Assembly (NCBI GenBank): GCA_003155275.1
Contig: PMCC01000011.1
Coordinates: 5,865 to 20,905, forward strand
Direction: 5' to 3'
Source: Actinomycetota bacterium
GTDB taxonomy: Bacteria > Actinomycetota > Humimicrobiia > Humimicrobiales > Humimicrobiaceae
DNA length: 15,041 nt
Part shown: piece by piece, positions 5,908-13,655 of the stretch
How the letters are laid out: each line of letters begins with the position of its first letter
How positions within the stretch are numbered: the first letter of the stretch is position 1
Translations under genes and position numbers: made by a program
The notes under the pieces: generated by a model
Database searches by the model: none
Seen by the model: only the letters and a program-made list of their open reading frames with translations
Told to the model about the DNA's origin: nothing

Positions 5908-7725
5908 ATGGAAATACGAAATATTGCAATTATAGCCCACGTTGATCATGGCAAGACTACCTTGGTAGATTCTTTGCTTCGCCAATCCAAAACAAAATTA
6001 AACAAGGAAGAGACTGTTGCGGATTGCATTATGGACAGCAATGACCTTGAAAGGGAACGTGGAATTACAATTTTTTCAAAAAACGCTTCAATAATATGGC
6101 GCGGCATAAAGATAAATATAATAGATACTCCGGGCCATGCAGATTTTGGAGGAGAAGTGGAAAGGGTTTTGCAAATGGCGGAAGGTTCGCTGCTGCTTGT
6201 GGATGCCCAGGAGGGGCCAATGCCCCAGACCCGTTTTGTTTTAAAAAAAGCGCTTGAGCTTAAGCATAAGATTATTGTAGTTATAAATAAGATAGACAAG
6301 CCAAATGCTGACATAAACAAAGCGCTGAATGATACTTTTGACCTTTTTATAGAACTTGGAGCTGATGAAAAAACAACAGATTTCCCTGTTGTTTACACAT
6401 CATCCCGTATGGGCAAATCAGGCCTTGAACCCGACTTGCATTTGATGCAGGACATCACTCCGTTATTTGATGAAATTGTAAGTTACATACCTTCACCCGG
6501 TGGAGATGAAAATATGCCTTTGCAGATGCTTGTCACTTCAATAAAATGGGATAACTACAGGGGCCGTGTTGCCATCGGCAGGATATACAATGGAAAAATC
6601 CGCGCCGGACAGGAAGTCATCCAGATAAACCGTGAAGGCGCGATAAAGAAGTTCAGGCTTTCTTCACTTATTACATTTGTGGGTTTGGCCCAAACTGAAA
6701 TCACTGAAGCAGTGGCAGGTGAGATTGTAGCAATTGCAGGCATACCGGATATAATGATTGGTGAAACCATAGCAGATGTTAACAATCCGGTGGCGCTGCC
6801 ATTAATCGAAATCGAAGAACCTACTGTCAAAATGACTTTTTCCATCAATACTTCGCCTTTTGCCGGCAGGGAGGGCCAGTTTACAACTTCAAGGCAAATC
6901 AGGGAAAGGCTCTATAAAGAACTTGAGAATGACGTGGCGTTAAAAGTGGAAGACAATCCGTCAGGCGGTTGGGCCGTTTCAGGCCGCGGTGAATTCCATC
7001 TGGCTATTTTTATTGAAAGATTGCGCAGGGAAGGCTATGAACTGCAGGTTTCTCAGCCACAGGTAATAACTAAAATTATAAAAGGAAAAAAGCACATTCC
7101 CTATGAAGAAGTTTTTATTTTGGTACCGGAGGAATATTCAGGCGCAGTGATACAGAAACTGGGAAGCCGGTGCGGTTTAATGAAGAAAATGGAAATAAAA
7201 GAAAAAATCGTACACCTTGAATTTATAATCCCGACACGCGGCTTGTTTGGTTACAGGCGTGAGTTTATGACAGATACCAGGGGGCTTGGTATAATAAATA
7301 ACCTTTTTTACCGCTATATGCCGGAAAAAGGTGTATGGAAAGAGCGGGAAAGAGGCTCGCTTGTTGCAGTTGAAACGGGGACGACAAGGTTGTATGGCCT
7401 TACAAATGTCCAGGACAGAGGCGAATTGTTTTACGGCCCCGGAGCTGAAGTATACAAGTGCCAGGTGGTCGGACAAAATGCGCGTAAAGAAGATATATGG
7501 GTAAATGTCTGTAAAGAAAAGCAGCTGTCAAACATGCGGTCCAAGGGAGATGGAGGGATGGAGCATTTTAATGTCCCCAGAACTATGGTCTTAGACGATG
7601 CGCTCGAGTATATTGACGGCAGCGAACTTGTAGAAGTAACCCCAAAGTCTGTGCGCATCAGGAAAATCGCATTAACCGAACTTGAGTCAAAGAGGAGCAA
7701 AAAAGGGTCCGCTGCGGTCTTTTAG
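5908..7725 (+). CDS. typA: translational GTPase TypA/BipA
   Basis: This 605-residue protein has the normal length and order of the TypA/BipA family. The GTPase domain carries the P-loop AHVDHGKTTL (10-19), the switch I sequence ERERGITI, DTPGHADFGGEVER from residue 73, and NKIDKP from residue 127. These are followed by an EF-Tu-like beta barrel, EF-G-like domains III and V, and the family's own C-terminal domain with ALEYIDGSELVEVTPKSVRIRK near the end. TypA binds ribosomes near the EF-G site and aids ribosome assembly and stress or cold adaptation. The ATG at 5908 has only a weak ribosome binding site, but the protein begins exactly at the conserved MEIRNIAIIAH. The gene is flanked by long non-coding stretches, so it is probably transcribed alone. 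Confidence 0.97.
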   Translation: MEIRNIAIIAHVDHGKTTLVDSLLRQSKTKLNKEETVADCIMDSNDLERERGITIFSKNASIIWRGIKINIIDTPGHADFGGEVERVLQMAEGSLLLVDAQEGPMPQTRFVLKKALELKHKIIVVINKIDKPNADINKALNDTFDLFIELGADEKTTDFPVVYTSSRMGKSGLEPDLHLMQDITPLFDEIVSYIPSPGGDENMPLQMLVTSIKWDNYRGRVAIGRIYNGKIRAGQEVIQINREGAIKKFRLSSLITFVGLAQTEITEAVAGEIVAIAGIPDIMIGETIADVNNPVALPLIEIEEPTVKMTFSINTSPFAGREGQFTTSRQIRERLYKELENDVALKVEDNPSGGWAVSGRGEFHLAIFIERLRREGYELQVSQPQVITKIIKGKKHIPYEEVFILVPEEYSGAVIQKLGSRCGLMKKMEIKEKIVHLEFIIPTRGLFGYRREFMTDTRGLGIINNLFYRYMPEKGVWKERERGSLVAVETGTTRLYGLTNVQDRGELFYGPGAEVYKCQVVGQNARKEDIWVNVCKEKQLSNMRSKGDGGMEHFNVPRTMVLDDALEYIDGSELVEVTPKSVRIRKIALTELESKRSKKGSAAVF

Positions 7726-8101
7726 CAGATTAACCGCAAAATATTTTTAAGCCGGAGGAATTAAATTAAAAAGCATTTATCCGGGAATTCCGGATTATCA
7801 AAGGTTTTTATCCTGCAAAGGAATTGATAGTATAAAAACATCCAAAACCACAGCTGTTATAAATTGCATTTTTTCATAGCCCACCTCTTATTATGATTTC
7901 TTATTGTTACTATTAATTACATGAACAATAAGCTCCGGGAGTAAACTCATCTTTTAAACAATTCTCATAAATCAAATTAAGCAACAATTTTTTATTTTTT
8001 TAAGAAAATTTTAAACAATTGTGGTTAAATGTTTACATGAAGGTATTTTTTAAAAAAAATTATTTTTTAGAAAGCAATAATAAAAGGATAGATTTGAAAT
8101 T
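7726..8101. other. 376-base AT-rich gap between typA and the reductase gene
   Basis: No supported gene lies here. It holds a small hairpin (ATCCGG at 7779-7784 with CCGGAT at 7790-7795, five-base loop) with a T-run nine bases later, which may be a poor typA terminator. TTTTAAACAATT occurs twice (7952-7963 and 8009-8020), and the second copy runs into the palindrome ACAATTGT (8015-8022). Long A and T tracts fill 7987-8066. I see no confident promoter for the downstream gene; TTTACA at 8032-8037 is the best -35 candidate but lacks a good partner. Confidence 0.5.
7952..8020. repeat. 12-bp direct repeat upstream of the ene-reductase gene
   Basis: Two identical copies of TTTTAAACAATT (7952-7963 and 8009-8020) start 57 bases apart in the non-coding region before the flavoprotein gene. 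They could be paired regulator sites, but the sequence is AT-rich and chance is possible. Confidence 0.35.
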
Positions 8102-10033
8102 ATGGCATTAAAACTTCTTAAACCAATATTAATAGGCAGCAGCCTCGCAAAAAACAGGATTGTAATGGCGCCCATGGAAACCCGCCTGAGTACGATATCG
8201 GGTGACATTACGCAAGCCATGATAGATTATTATGTACAAAGAGCTAAGGGCGGCGCAGGAGTAATAATAGTGGAGAATACTTTTATAGACAACCTGGCCA
8301 GCCGTGCATCACTGAGTTCTTCCGGGTTGTATTCGGATCATCTTATAGCCGGCAAAAATCTTCTTGCAGAGGCTATAAAGGAAAATGGTGCCCTGGCAAT
8401 AATACAGCTGAGCCACGGGGGCAGGCAGGCAAGAGAAGGCGCAACAGTATATGATGCGGTAGCCCCATCCGCAGTGATGTGCAGTGTCACCAAACGGATG
8501 CCCCATGTTTTGACTATCGGTGAAATAGTTAAAATAGAAGACGCCTTTGCAGAAGCCGCATATCGTGCAAAACAGGCGGGTTTTGATGGGGCGGAGGTCC
8601 ACGGTGCACATGGCTACCTTATCTGTTCTTTTCTGTCGCCTCTGACAAATCTGCGCAGTGATAAGTACGGCGGCAGCCTTAAAAACAGGGGGCGTTTTGC
8701 CGCAAACATATTGCAAAAAATCCGCAGTAAGGTTGGAGCTGATTTTATAATTGGCTACCGGATAAGCGCTTCAGAGTATATAGAGGGAGGTTTGGAACCG
8801 CAAGAGGCATGCGACTTTGTGGTTTCCATACAACAAAGCATAAATTACATACATGTATCAGCAGGCATATATGAAAGCCCCTCCTTTTGGGCAATTGCCT
8901 CCACATATGTACCTGTGGGACAAATGATACCACTTGCTCATCAAATGAAAAAAGCAGTAAATATACCCGTTATAGCCGTAGGCTCTCTTAACCCTAAACT
9001 GGCAGAACAGGTTCTGCAGGAGGGGAAGGCCGACATGATTGCCTTTGGCAGGGCTCTTATCGCCGACCCTTTTATGCCAAAAAAGTTAAAAGAGGGCAGG
9101 CAGGAAGATATCCGGCCATGCATAAGGGGCAATGAGGGATGCATATCCAGGTTTTATTCAGGATGCACTATAAGGTGTGAAGTAAATCCGGCCTGCGGAC
9201 AAGAAGCGCATTACAGAATAGATAAGAACAAATCGCCAAGGAGAGTATTGGTTGCAGGCGGCGGCATATCCGGTATGGAGGCGGCAAGGGTTGCGGCGTT
9301 AATGGGCCATCAGGTAACTTTAATTGAAAAGGAAAAAATGTTGGGCGGCCATATGCTCGAGAGCACAAAACAGGATTTTAAGGCAAATGAAGCTGACTTT
9401 TTTAAATGGCTTGTAACCCAGGTAGAAAAAAGTGGTGTTAAAATATTGTTAAATACTCCGGTCACCCCGGCACTTATAGACAGGGAAAATCCGGATTTTT
9501 TAATACTGGCTGTGGGTTCACAATACATACGTCCGGCCATACCGGGTGCAGAAAGCGCTATCTTAGCCGGAGATGTGCTGGAGAATATGTTTCTGGCAGG
9601 CAAAACAGTAATTGTTGTGGGTGGAGGCCTTGTTGGGGCAGAGACGGCCTTAACCCTGGCAGAAAGCGGGCGCAGCGTGACCCTGCTTGAAATGACTGAC
9701 CAGATAGCTCAAAAACACGAATCGGGCGCCAGGGAATCGCTTGTCCAACTCCTGAAACGCCAAAAAGTCCGCATATTGACAGGCCACACTGCACAGGAAA
9801 TAGGAGCGGGACATGTAATTGCAAAGGATTCAGACGGGGTTGACCGTACAATAGATGCCGATACGGTCGTGCTGGCAACTGGACTTATAAGCCGGGCGCA
9901 TAAAGAGTTGACAGGCATTATAGCCAAAACTGTGTGCATAGGCGACTGCAAAGAGGCGCGCAAAATATACCAGTGTATACACGAAGCATGGAGTGCGGTT
10001 ATAAATAACTTATCGGATGAATATATTGTTTGA
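8102..10033 (+). CDS. 2,4-dienoyl-CoA / 2-enoate reductase-type flavoprotein
   Basis: This 643-residue protein has the FadH/2-enoate-reductase layout. An old-yellow-enzyme barrel (about 1-335) holds FMN and the active site (IQLSHGGRQ at 101-109, VHGAHGYL at 166-173, then the SDKYGGS and NR motifs). A cysteine segment follows, then two dinucleotide-binding folds with AGGGISG near 385-391 and VGGGLVG at 506-512 for FAD and NAD(P)H. Relatives reduce carbon-carbon double bonds of enoyl or dienoyl compounds using an Fe-S relay. The cysteine segment reads C340, G343, C347, C355, C359: the second canonical Cys is Gly, and an extra Cys appears at 355. AAAGGA lies 13 bases upstream of the ATG. An SDR gene follows after 56 bases. 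The substrate is unknown. Confidence 0.9.
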   Translation: MALKLLKPILIGSSLAKNRIVMAPMETRLSTISGDITQAMIDYYVQRAKGGAGVIIVENTFIDNLASRASLSSSGLYSDHLIAGKNLLAEAIKENGALAIIQLSHGGRQAREGATVYDAVAPSAVMCSVTKRMPHVLTIGEIVKIEDAFAEAAYRAKQAGFDGAEVHGAHGYLICSFLSPLTNLRSDKYGGSLKNRGRFAANILQKIRSKVGADFIIGYRISASEYIEGGLEPQEACDFVVSIQQSINYIHVSAGIYESPSFWAIASTYVPVGQMIPLAHQMKKAVNIPVIAVGSLNPKLAEQVLQEGKADMIAFGRALIADPFMPKKLKEGRQEDIRPCIRGNEGCISRFYSGCTIRCEVNPACGQEAHYRIDKNKSPRRVLVAGGGISGMEAARVAALMGHQVTLIEKEKMLGGHMLESTKQDFKANEADFFKWLVTQVEKSGVKILLNTPVTPALIDRENPDFLILAVGSQYIRPAIPGAESAILAGDVLENMFLAGKTVIVVGGGLVGAETALTLAESGRSVTLLEMTDQIAQKHESGARESLVQLLKRQKVRILTGHTAQEIGAGHVIAKDSDGVDRTIDADTVVLATGLISRAHKELTGIIAKTVCIGDCKEARKIYQCIHEAWSAVINNLSDEYIV

Positions 10034-10089
10034 ATTGATTTCTTGATTGAATAGATTCCATAGTTAAATGAGAGGAGACAAATATAAAA

Positions 10090-10872
10090 ATGAGTGAAAG
10101 ATTTAATGGGAAAGCCGCGTTGATAACCGGAAGCGCAAAAGGCCTGGGAAAAGAAATTGCAAAAATGCTTGCAGAAGAAGGGGCCGGTATCTGCATTGCA
10201 GACATAAGTGAAAACATAAAAAAAACTGCTAAAGAATTCAAATCCATGGGGTTTAATGTCATCTGTCAGGTAACCGATGTGTCAAAACCTGAAGAGATTA
10301 AAAAAATGGTGGACGCCGCCTGCAGTGAATTCGGGAAAATAGATTGTCTTATCAATAATGCCGCCCTACCATACCAGGGACCGCTAATGGACATTAAGTG
10401 GGAAGACTGGGACCCGATAATAAATGTAAATTTAAAGGGGTCCTTCTTTGCGCTTCAGCATACCGCGCGTAAAATGATTGAAAGCGGCAATGGCGGCAGT
10501 ATTGTAAATATCTCATCTCTTGCCGGTTCGGGCGGGCGGCCGCTTTACGTTCCGTATGCTGCAAGCAAGGCTGCAGTAATGAATATGACACAGTCAGCAG
10601 CAAAAGTATTGGCTCAGTACAATATAAGGGTCAATAGCATCTCTCCAGGAAACATGTACACGGAAATGTTTGTAGAATGCGCCGAGGAGGTGTCAAAGGA
10701 AAGTAACACTGACCTTGAATCTACCCTTGATATCTGGAAGAAAAGAATACCATTAAACCGCTTTGGACAGCCATCAGAAGTTGCAAAAGCGGTATTGTTT
10801 TTATGTTCTGATGATTCATCATATATAACCGGACAGATTTATAATGTATGCGGCGGATTGTCCATTCCATAA
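10090..10872 (+). CDS. short-chain dehydrogenase/reductase (SDR), complete catalytic tetrad
   Basis: This 260-residue classical SDR has the NAD(P)-binding TGSAKGLG (13-20), NNAA at 89-92, the tetrad Asn in INVNLKG, S143 in NISSLAG, and Y156-x3-K160. Such enzymes interconvert alcohols and ketones. The cofactor preference is not certain: an acidic residue in ADISE at the end of the second strand suggests NAD(H). GAGGAG lies 12 bases before the ATG. The gene follows the ene-reductase after 56 bases without a terminator, and a strong terminator comes 90 bases after it, so the two form a likely two-gene unit. A reductase plus an alcohol/ketone dehydrogenase suits stepwise modification of one carbon skeleton (inference). 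Confidence 0.92.
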   Translation: MSERFNGKAALITGSAKGLGKEIAKMLAEEGAGICIADISENIKKTAKEFKSMGFNVICQVTDVSKPEEIKKMVDAACSEFGKIDCLINNAALPYQGPLMDIKWEDWDPIINVNLKGSFFALQHTARKMIESGNGGSIVNISSLAGSGGRPLYVPYAASKAAVMNMTQSAAKVLAQYNIRVNSISPGNMYTEMFVECAEEVSKESNTDLESTLDIWKKRIPLNRFGQPSEVAKAVLFLCSDDSSYITGQIYNVCGGLSIP

Positions 10873-10912
10873 TATTTGAACCTTAAACTGGCCGGTAAAA
10901 ACTGTGGCTAAC

Positions 10913-10934
10913 ACAATATTATATGAGATATTGT
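10913..10934. repeat. inverted repeat downstream of the first SDR gene
   Basis: ACAATAT (10913-10919) and ATATTGT (10928-10934) are perfect 7-bp arms with an 8-base loop. They sit in the gap between the SDR and the lipoyl gene. The role is unknown: an RNA 3' hairpin or a protein site are both possible. Confidence 0.4.
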
Positions 10935-10962
10935 CATAAGATATCATATTTCGGACTCTGGA

Positions 10963-10995
10963 TTTGGCATCACGTAAGCCAAGTTTTTTATTTTT
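10963..10995 (+). terminator. intrinsic terminator ending the reductase-SDR unit
   Basis: TTTGGC (10963-10968) pairs with GCCAAG (10978-10983, one G-U pair), and the stem can extend outward with A-U and G-U pairs. It is followed directly by six T, one A and five T (10984-10995). The stem, loop and T-run are in the right order just ahead of a new promoter. Confidence 0.7.
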
Positions 10996-11009
10996 AAGCG
11001 GTACAAAAA

Positions 11010-11037
11010 TTGACATTTTATAAAAAAGTACTAAAAT
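11010..11037 (+). promoter_or_regulatory. sigma70-type promoter for the lipoyl-protein operon
   Basis: TTGACA (11010-11015), 16 bases, then TAAAAT (11032-11037), the same pair as at the PadR gene. Transcription would start near 11044. A second start is possible at a perfect TATAAT (11076-11081), whose weak -35 (TTACCC, 11052-11057) lies in the palindrome described separately. Confidence 0.7.
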
Positions 11038-11046
11038 TAATTCTAA

Positions 11047-11059
11047 CTGGGTTACCCAG
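11047..11059. promoter_or_regulatory. 13-bp palindrome, candidate operator
   Basis: CTGGGTTACCCAG is a perfect dyad with 6-bp arms around a single T. It starts about three bases after the expected transcription start of the upstream promoter and overlaps the -35 region of the second one. In an AT-rich gap this GC-rich palindrome stands out. A repressor bound here could silence both starts; the regulator is not in the window. Confidence 0.55.
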
Positions 11060-11119
11060 GTATTAAGTTATCCTATATAATATTTTTAAAATATTTTTGT
11101 TAAAAGGAGCAATTAAAAT

Positions 11120-11356
11120 ATGCATGAATTAACAGTCCCAAAAATGGGTATGGATACCACTGAAGTAGAGATCTTAAAATGGATGATAAAAGTCGGCGAC
11201 AATATAAAAAAGGGCGATCCTGTTGCTGAGATAGAATTCGAAAAAGCCACTACAGAAATAGAGGCTGAGGTATCCGGAGTTGTAGAGGAGATACTTTATA
11301 AAGAAGGGGACATAGTAGACGTAGGAAGTGTTATTGCAAGAATTAAAAATGACTGA
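11120..11356 (+). CDS. free-standing lipoyl-domain protein (E2-like lipoyl carrier)
   Basis: This 78-residue protein is a single biotin/lipoyl-attachment domain and nothing else. It has the start LTVPKMGMD, the conserved WMIKVGDNIKKGDPV, the modification site E41-K42-A43 inside a beta-turn, and the closing hairpin GVVEEILYKEGDIVDVGS. The residues around the lysine (E-K-A, where E2 proteins usually have D-K-A) point to lipoylation rather than biotinylation, which prefers M-K-M. It lacks the peripheral-subunit-binding and acyltransferase domains of E2. AAGGAG lies 10 bases upstream of the ATG. An E1-alpha-like gene lies in the same operon, so it may carry the swinging arm for a 2-oxo-acid- or acetoin-dehydrogenase-like reaction. 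An H protein of glycine cleavage would be longer and different. Confidence 0.9.
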   Translation: MHELTVPKMGMDTTEVEILKWMIKVGDNIKKGDPVAEIEFEKATTEIEAEVSGVVEEILYKEGDIVDVGSVIARIKND

Positions 11357-11435
11357 CTTTGGGCCATACGAATGTGAGCATAGGCAAGCAAAAAAATAAC
11401 AGCCAAGTTTAAAATATAAAAGGCCGGGAATAATT

Positions 11436-12446
11436 ATGGATGAAAAATTCAAAGTTGTAAGGCTAAACTGCAAGAATCGCCCCCTCATGCCTAAAGAAGA
11501 AGAAATATTAAAGAAGGCAGGGGTTGATATCATCATCGTAAGTGGTGATGACATAGCAGATAAAAACCTCGACGCTGATGCTGTCATGGTGGAGGCCGCC
11601 AAATTGCCGGCTGATATTATAAAAAAGCTCTCCAAATGTAAAATTATTGCACGGATAGGTATCGGTGTTGACAAGATAGACATAAATGCCGCAACAGTTA
11701 AAGGCATAATTGTAACCAATGTTCCGGATTTTTGTAAAAGTGAACTTGCGGACCATACTATGGCGCTGATTCTTGCATTGGCGAGAAGGCTTTTGCAGCT
11801 TGACAAGGGATTCAGGGAAAAGGACTGGGGAATCAGGCGAATGGTCAACATACAGAGGCTGGATGGAAAAACAATTGGTTTTATTGGTTTTGGCAGGCTT
11901 GCAGTTGCAGTGGCAGAAAGAGCAAAGGCATTCGGGCTTAAAATTTTTGCTTATGACCCGTATGTCAGTGAGGAGTCAGTTAAAAATCACGGCGGCAAAA
12001 AAATAGATTCCCTGGAAGAAATATTTGCCCGGAGTGATATTATAACGCTTCATCTGCCATTGGCGCCGGAAACATTTCATCTGATAGGTGAGGACCTGCT
12101 TAAAAAGATGAAACCGACAGCAATTTTAATTAATACTGCTAGGGGAGCTGTTGTTGATGAACCCGCGCTGGTTAAAGCATTGGAAGAAGGCTGGATTGCA
12201 GGAGCGGGGCTTGACGTTTTTGAAAACATGGATCTTTTTGAAGAAGTCCCAACAAAACAATTTTGCCCGTTTTTTAAATTTGATAATGTGATAGTCACTC
12301 CGCACTCTGCCCCGGTTTCAGTTGAGTCTATTGAGGAAGTAACTGAAAGGGCGGCGCAAGAGGTCGTGAAGGTTCTTTCAGGATTAAAACCTGAAAATAT
12401 TGTAAATCCTGAAGTCGTGGAGAAGCTTTCATATTTGAAAGACTAA
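11436..12446 (+). CDS. NAD-dependent D-2-hydroxyacid dehydrogenase (CtBP-like)
   Basis: This 336-residue protein is a full-length D-isomer-specific 2-hydroxyacid dehydrogenase. It has the RIGIGVDKID block, NVPDFCKSELADHTMAL, the nucleotide-binding GFIGFGRLA followed by the acidic D of AYDPY, and the catalytic set R236 (NTARG), E263 (DVFE) and H290 (TPHSA). The NVPDFC and ADHT pattern resembles the bacterial group labelled C-terminal-binding-protein-like rather than SerA, and no C-terminal regulatory ACT domain is present. The third Gly of the nucleotide fingerprint is Ala, which is tolerated in this group. It would interconvert a 2-hydroxy acid and a 2-oxo acid. A 2-oxo acid would be a fitting substrate for the TPP/lipoyl machinery encoded around it. 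The ribosome binding site is weak (GGGA). Confidence 0.9.
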   Translation: MDEKFKVVRLNCKNRPLMPKEEEILKKAGVDIIIVSGDDIADKNLDADAVMVEAAKLPADIIKKLSKCKIIARIGIGVDKIDINAATVKGIIVTNVPDFCKSELADHTMALILALARRLLQLDKGFREKDWGIRRMVNIQRLDGKTIGFIGFGRLAVAVAERAKAFGLKIFAYDPYVSEESVKNHGGKKIDSLEEIFARSDIITLHLPLAPETFHLIGEDLLKKMKPTAILINTARGAVVDEPALVKALEEGWIAGAGLDVFENMDLFEEVPTKQFCPFFKFDNVIVTPHSAPVSVESIEEVTERAAQEVVKVLSGLKPENIVNPEVVEKLSYLKD

Positions 12447-12480
12447 AAAGATCAGGGATATAAGATTTAAAAAAATAAGT

Positions 12481-12522
12481 AAAGAGGATAAGGCAACTGC
12501 ACTCAAAGGAAAGAGGATAAGG
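12481..12522 (+). repeat. duplicated ribosome-binding segment
   Basis: AAAGAGGATAAGG occurs at 12481-12493 and again at 12510-12522, 29 bases apart. The second copy serves as the ribosome binding site of the URO-D gene. The flanking bases are also partly alike, suggesting a small tandem duplication. Confidence 0.6.
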
Positions 12523-12528
12523 GCGTTC

Positions 12529-13623
12529 ATGAACTCCAAAGACAGGGTTAAAAATGCCATAGGCCATATCAAACCGGACAGGACTCCTTTGGATGGTTGG
12601 TTTACCAATGCAGCCATGGATAAATTAAAAAGCCGTTTTGGTTTTAGTGATGATGAAGAGGTACTTGAGAGGCTGGGAATAGATTTCAGGCCTGTAGTTA
12701 TGGAACCTGCAGAAGAATTCGGAAAAAATGCAAAATGGATGGATTTTATTATAAACAAAAGGGCTTTTTCAGTGTCTGATTATATTGGCAAGCCTGTAGG
12801 AGAAGGTGTTTATGAAGACGAATGGAGAGTTCAAATAACACTAAACCGGGACGGTTCCAATTGGGGATATTCTTATCATCCCTTAAACGACATGGACTTA
12901 AATAAATTAAAAGTGCCTGATTTAAATTCACCCGGCAGGATGGATACGGCTATTGCAAAGATTAAAAAGTTTAAAACTAAATTTATTTATGCAGGAGTAA
13001 GCACCAGCTTCAGGAGAGGCTGGCTGCTGACGGGATTTTCAAAATTCCTGGAGGCATTGCTCACTGAAAGAGTTTATATAGATAAACTGCTTGAAAGACT
13101 GGTGGAATTTGAAATAGGTGAAGTCAGAATGTATGCAGATGCAGGAGTGGATATGATTGAACTGCTCGGAGATTTGGGAAGCGAGGCGTCCCTTTTTCTT
13201 TCCCCTGCACTGTGGAGGAAAATATTTAAACCCGGCATGAAAGCTGTAATAGACAGCGCAAAAGATAAAAATGTTAAATTTTTTCTGCATACGGACGGAA
13301 ACATCCGGGAAATAATACCTGATTTAATTGAAATAGGCCTGAACATATTAAATCCCATTCAGCCGGAATGCATGGATCCTGTCGGGATCAAGAAATCTTT
13401 TGGAGACAGCCTGACATTGCACGGTTCAATGTCTCTTCAAAAGACCTTAAGTTTCGGCAAACCTGCAGATGTTGAAAGGGAGGCCCGGGACAGGATAGAA
13501 AAATGCGGTTATAACGGCGGTCTGATACTGGCTCCGTCAAATGCGCTGACTCATGACATACCCACAGACAATATTATTGCATTTTATGACTATGTCCGTA
13601 ACAGCGAAGGCCGGGTAATTTAG
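12529..13623 (+). CDS. URO-D superfamily protein (uroporphyrinogen decarboxylase / methyltransferase fold)
   Basis: This 364-residue protein begins with the family opening (RVKNAIGHIKPDRTPLDGW) and shows the fold's landmarks: YADAGVDMIELLGDLGS, then FLHTDGNI with H254 and D256, NPIQPECMDP with C281, a LHGSM strand, and GGLILAPSNAL near the end. It lacks the Arg-rich N-terminal substrate motif of true HemE. It also lacks the His-x-Cys of corrinoid methyltransferases such as MtaA/MtbA, having His-Thr-Asp instead. So it belongs to the large uncharacterised branch found in anaerobes. Decarboxylation, methyl transfer or another reaction cannot be told apart here, and no corrinoid protein gene is visible. 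It sits between the hydroxyacid dehydrogenase (82-base gap) and the second SDR (32-base gap). Confidence 0.85.
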   Translation: MNSKDRVKNAIGHIKPDRTPLDGWFTNAAMDKLKSRFGFSDDEEVLERLGIDFRPVVMEPAEEFGKNAKWMDFIINKRAFSVSDYIGKPVGEGVYEDEWRVQITLNRDGSNWGYSYHPLNDMDLNKLKVPDLNSPGRMDTAIAKIKKFKTKFIYAGVSTSFRRGWLLTGFSKFLEALLTERVYIDKLLERLVEFEIGEVRMYADAGVDMIELLGDLGSEASLFLSPALWRKIFKPGMKAVIDSAKDKNVKFFLHTDGNIREIIPDLIEIGLNILNPIQPECMDPVGIKKSFGDSLTLHGSMSLQKTLSFGKPADVEREARDRIEKCGYNGGLILAPSNALTHDIPTDNIIAFYDYVRNSEGRVI

Positions 13624-13655
13624 ATTATTTTTTAACTTTATTTTAGGAGGAAAAA

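Noticed and set aside
7857..7877. Minus-strand six-residue frame MKKCNL preceded by an SD-like AGAGGTGGG
   Set aside because: It is far too short for a gene, and no downstream minus-strand gene exists that it could lead.
7751..7879. Open + strand frame after GGAGG that reads like protein (contains SIYPGIPDYQRFL)
   Set aside because: It has no ATG, GTG or TTG start; the only candidate is ATT one base after the SD. It may be an eroded gene fragment but cannot be supported.
11120..11356. Calling the 78-residue protein a biotin carrier
   Set aside because: The residues around the lysine are E-K-A rather than A-M-K-M, and no carboxylase genes are present.
11174..11851. 225-codon minus-strand open frame opposite the lipoyl and hydroxyacid dehydrogenase genes
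   Set aside because: It is antisense to two well-supported genes, its translation is Ser/Ile-rich with no recognisable domain, and it spans their intergenic gap without its own signals.
12529..13623. Calling the URO-D protein HemE (uroporphyrinogen decarboxylase)
   Set aside because: The N-terminal Arg-containing substrate motif of HemE is absent and no other haem genes are nearby.
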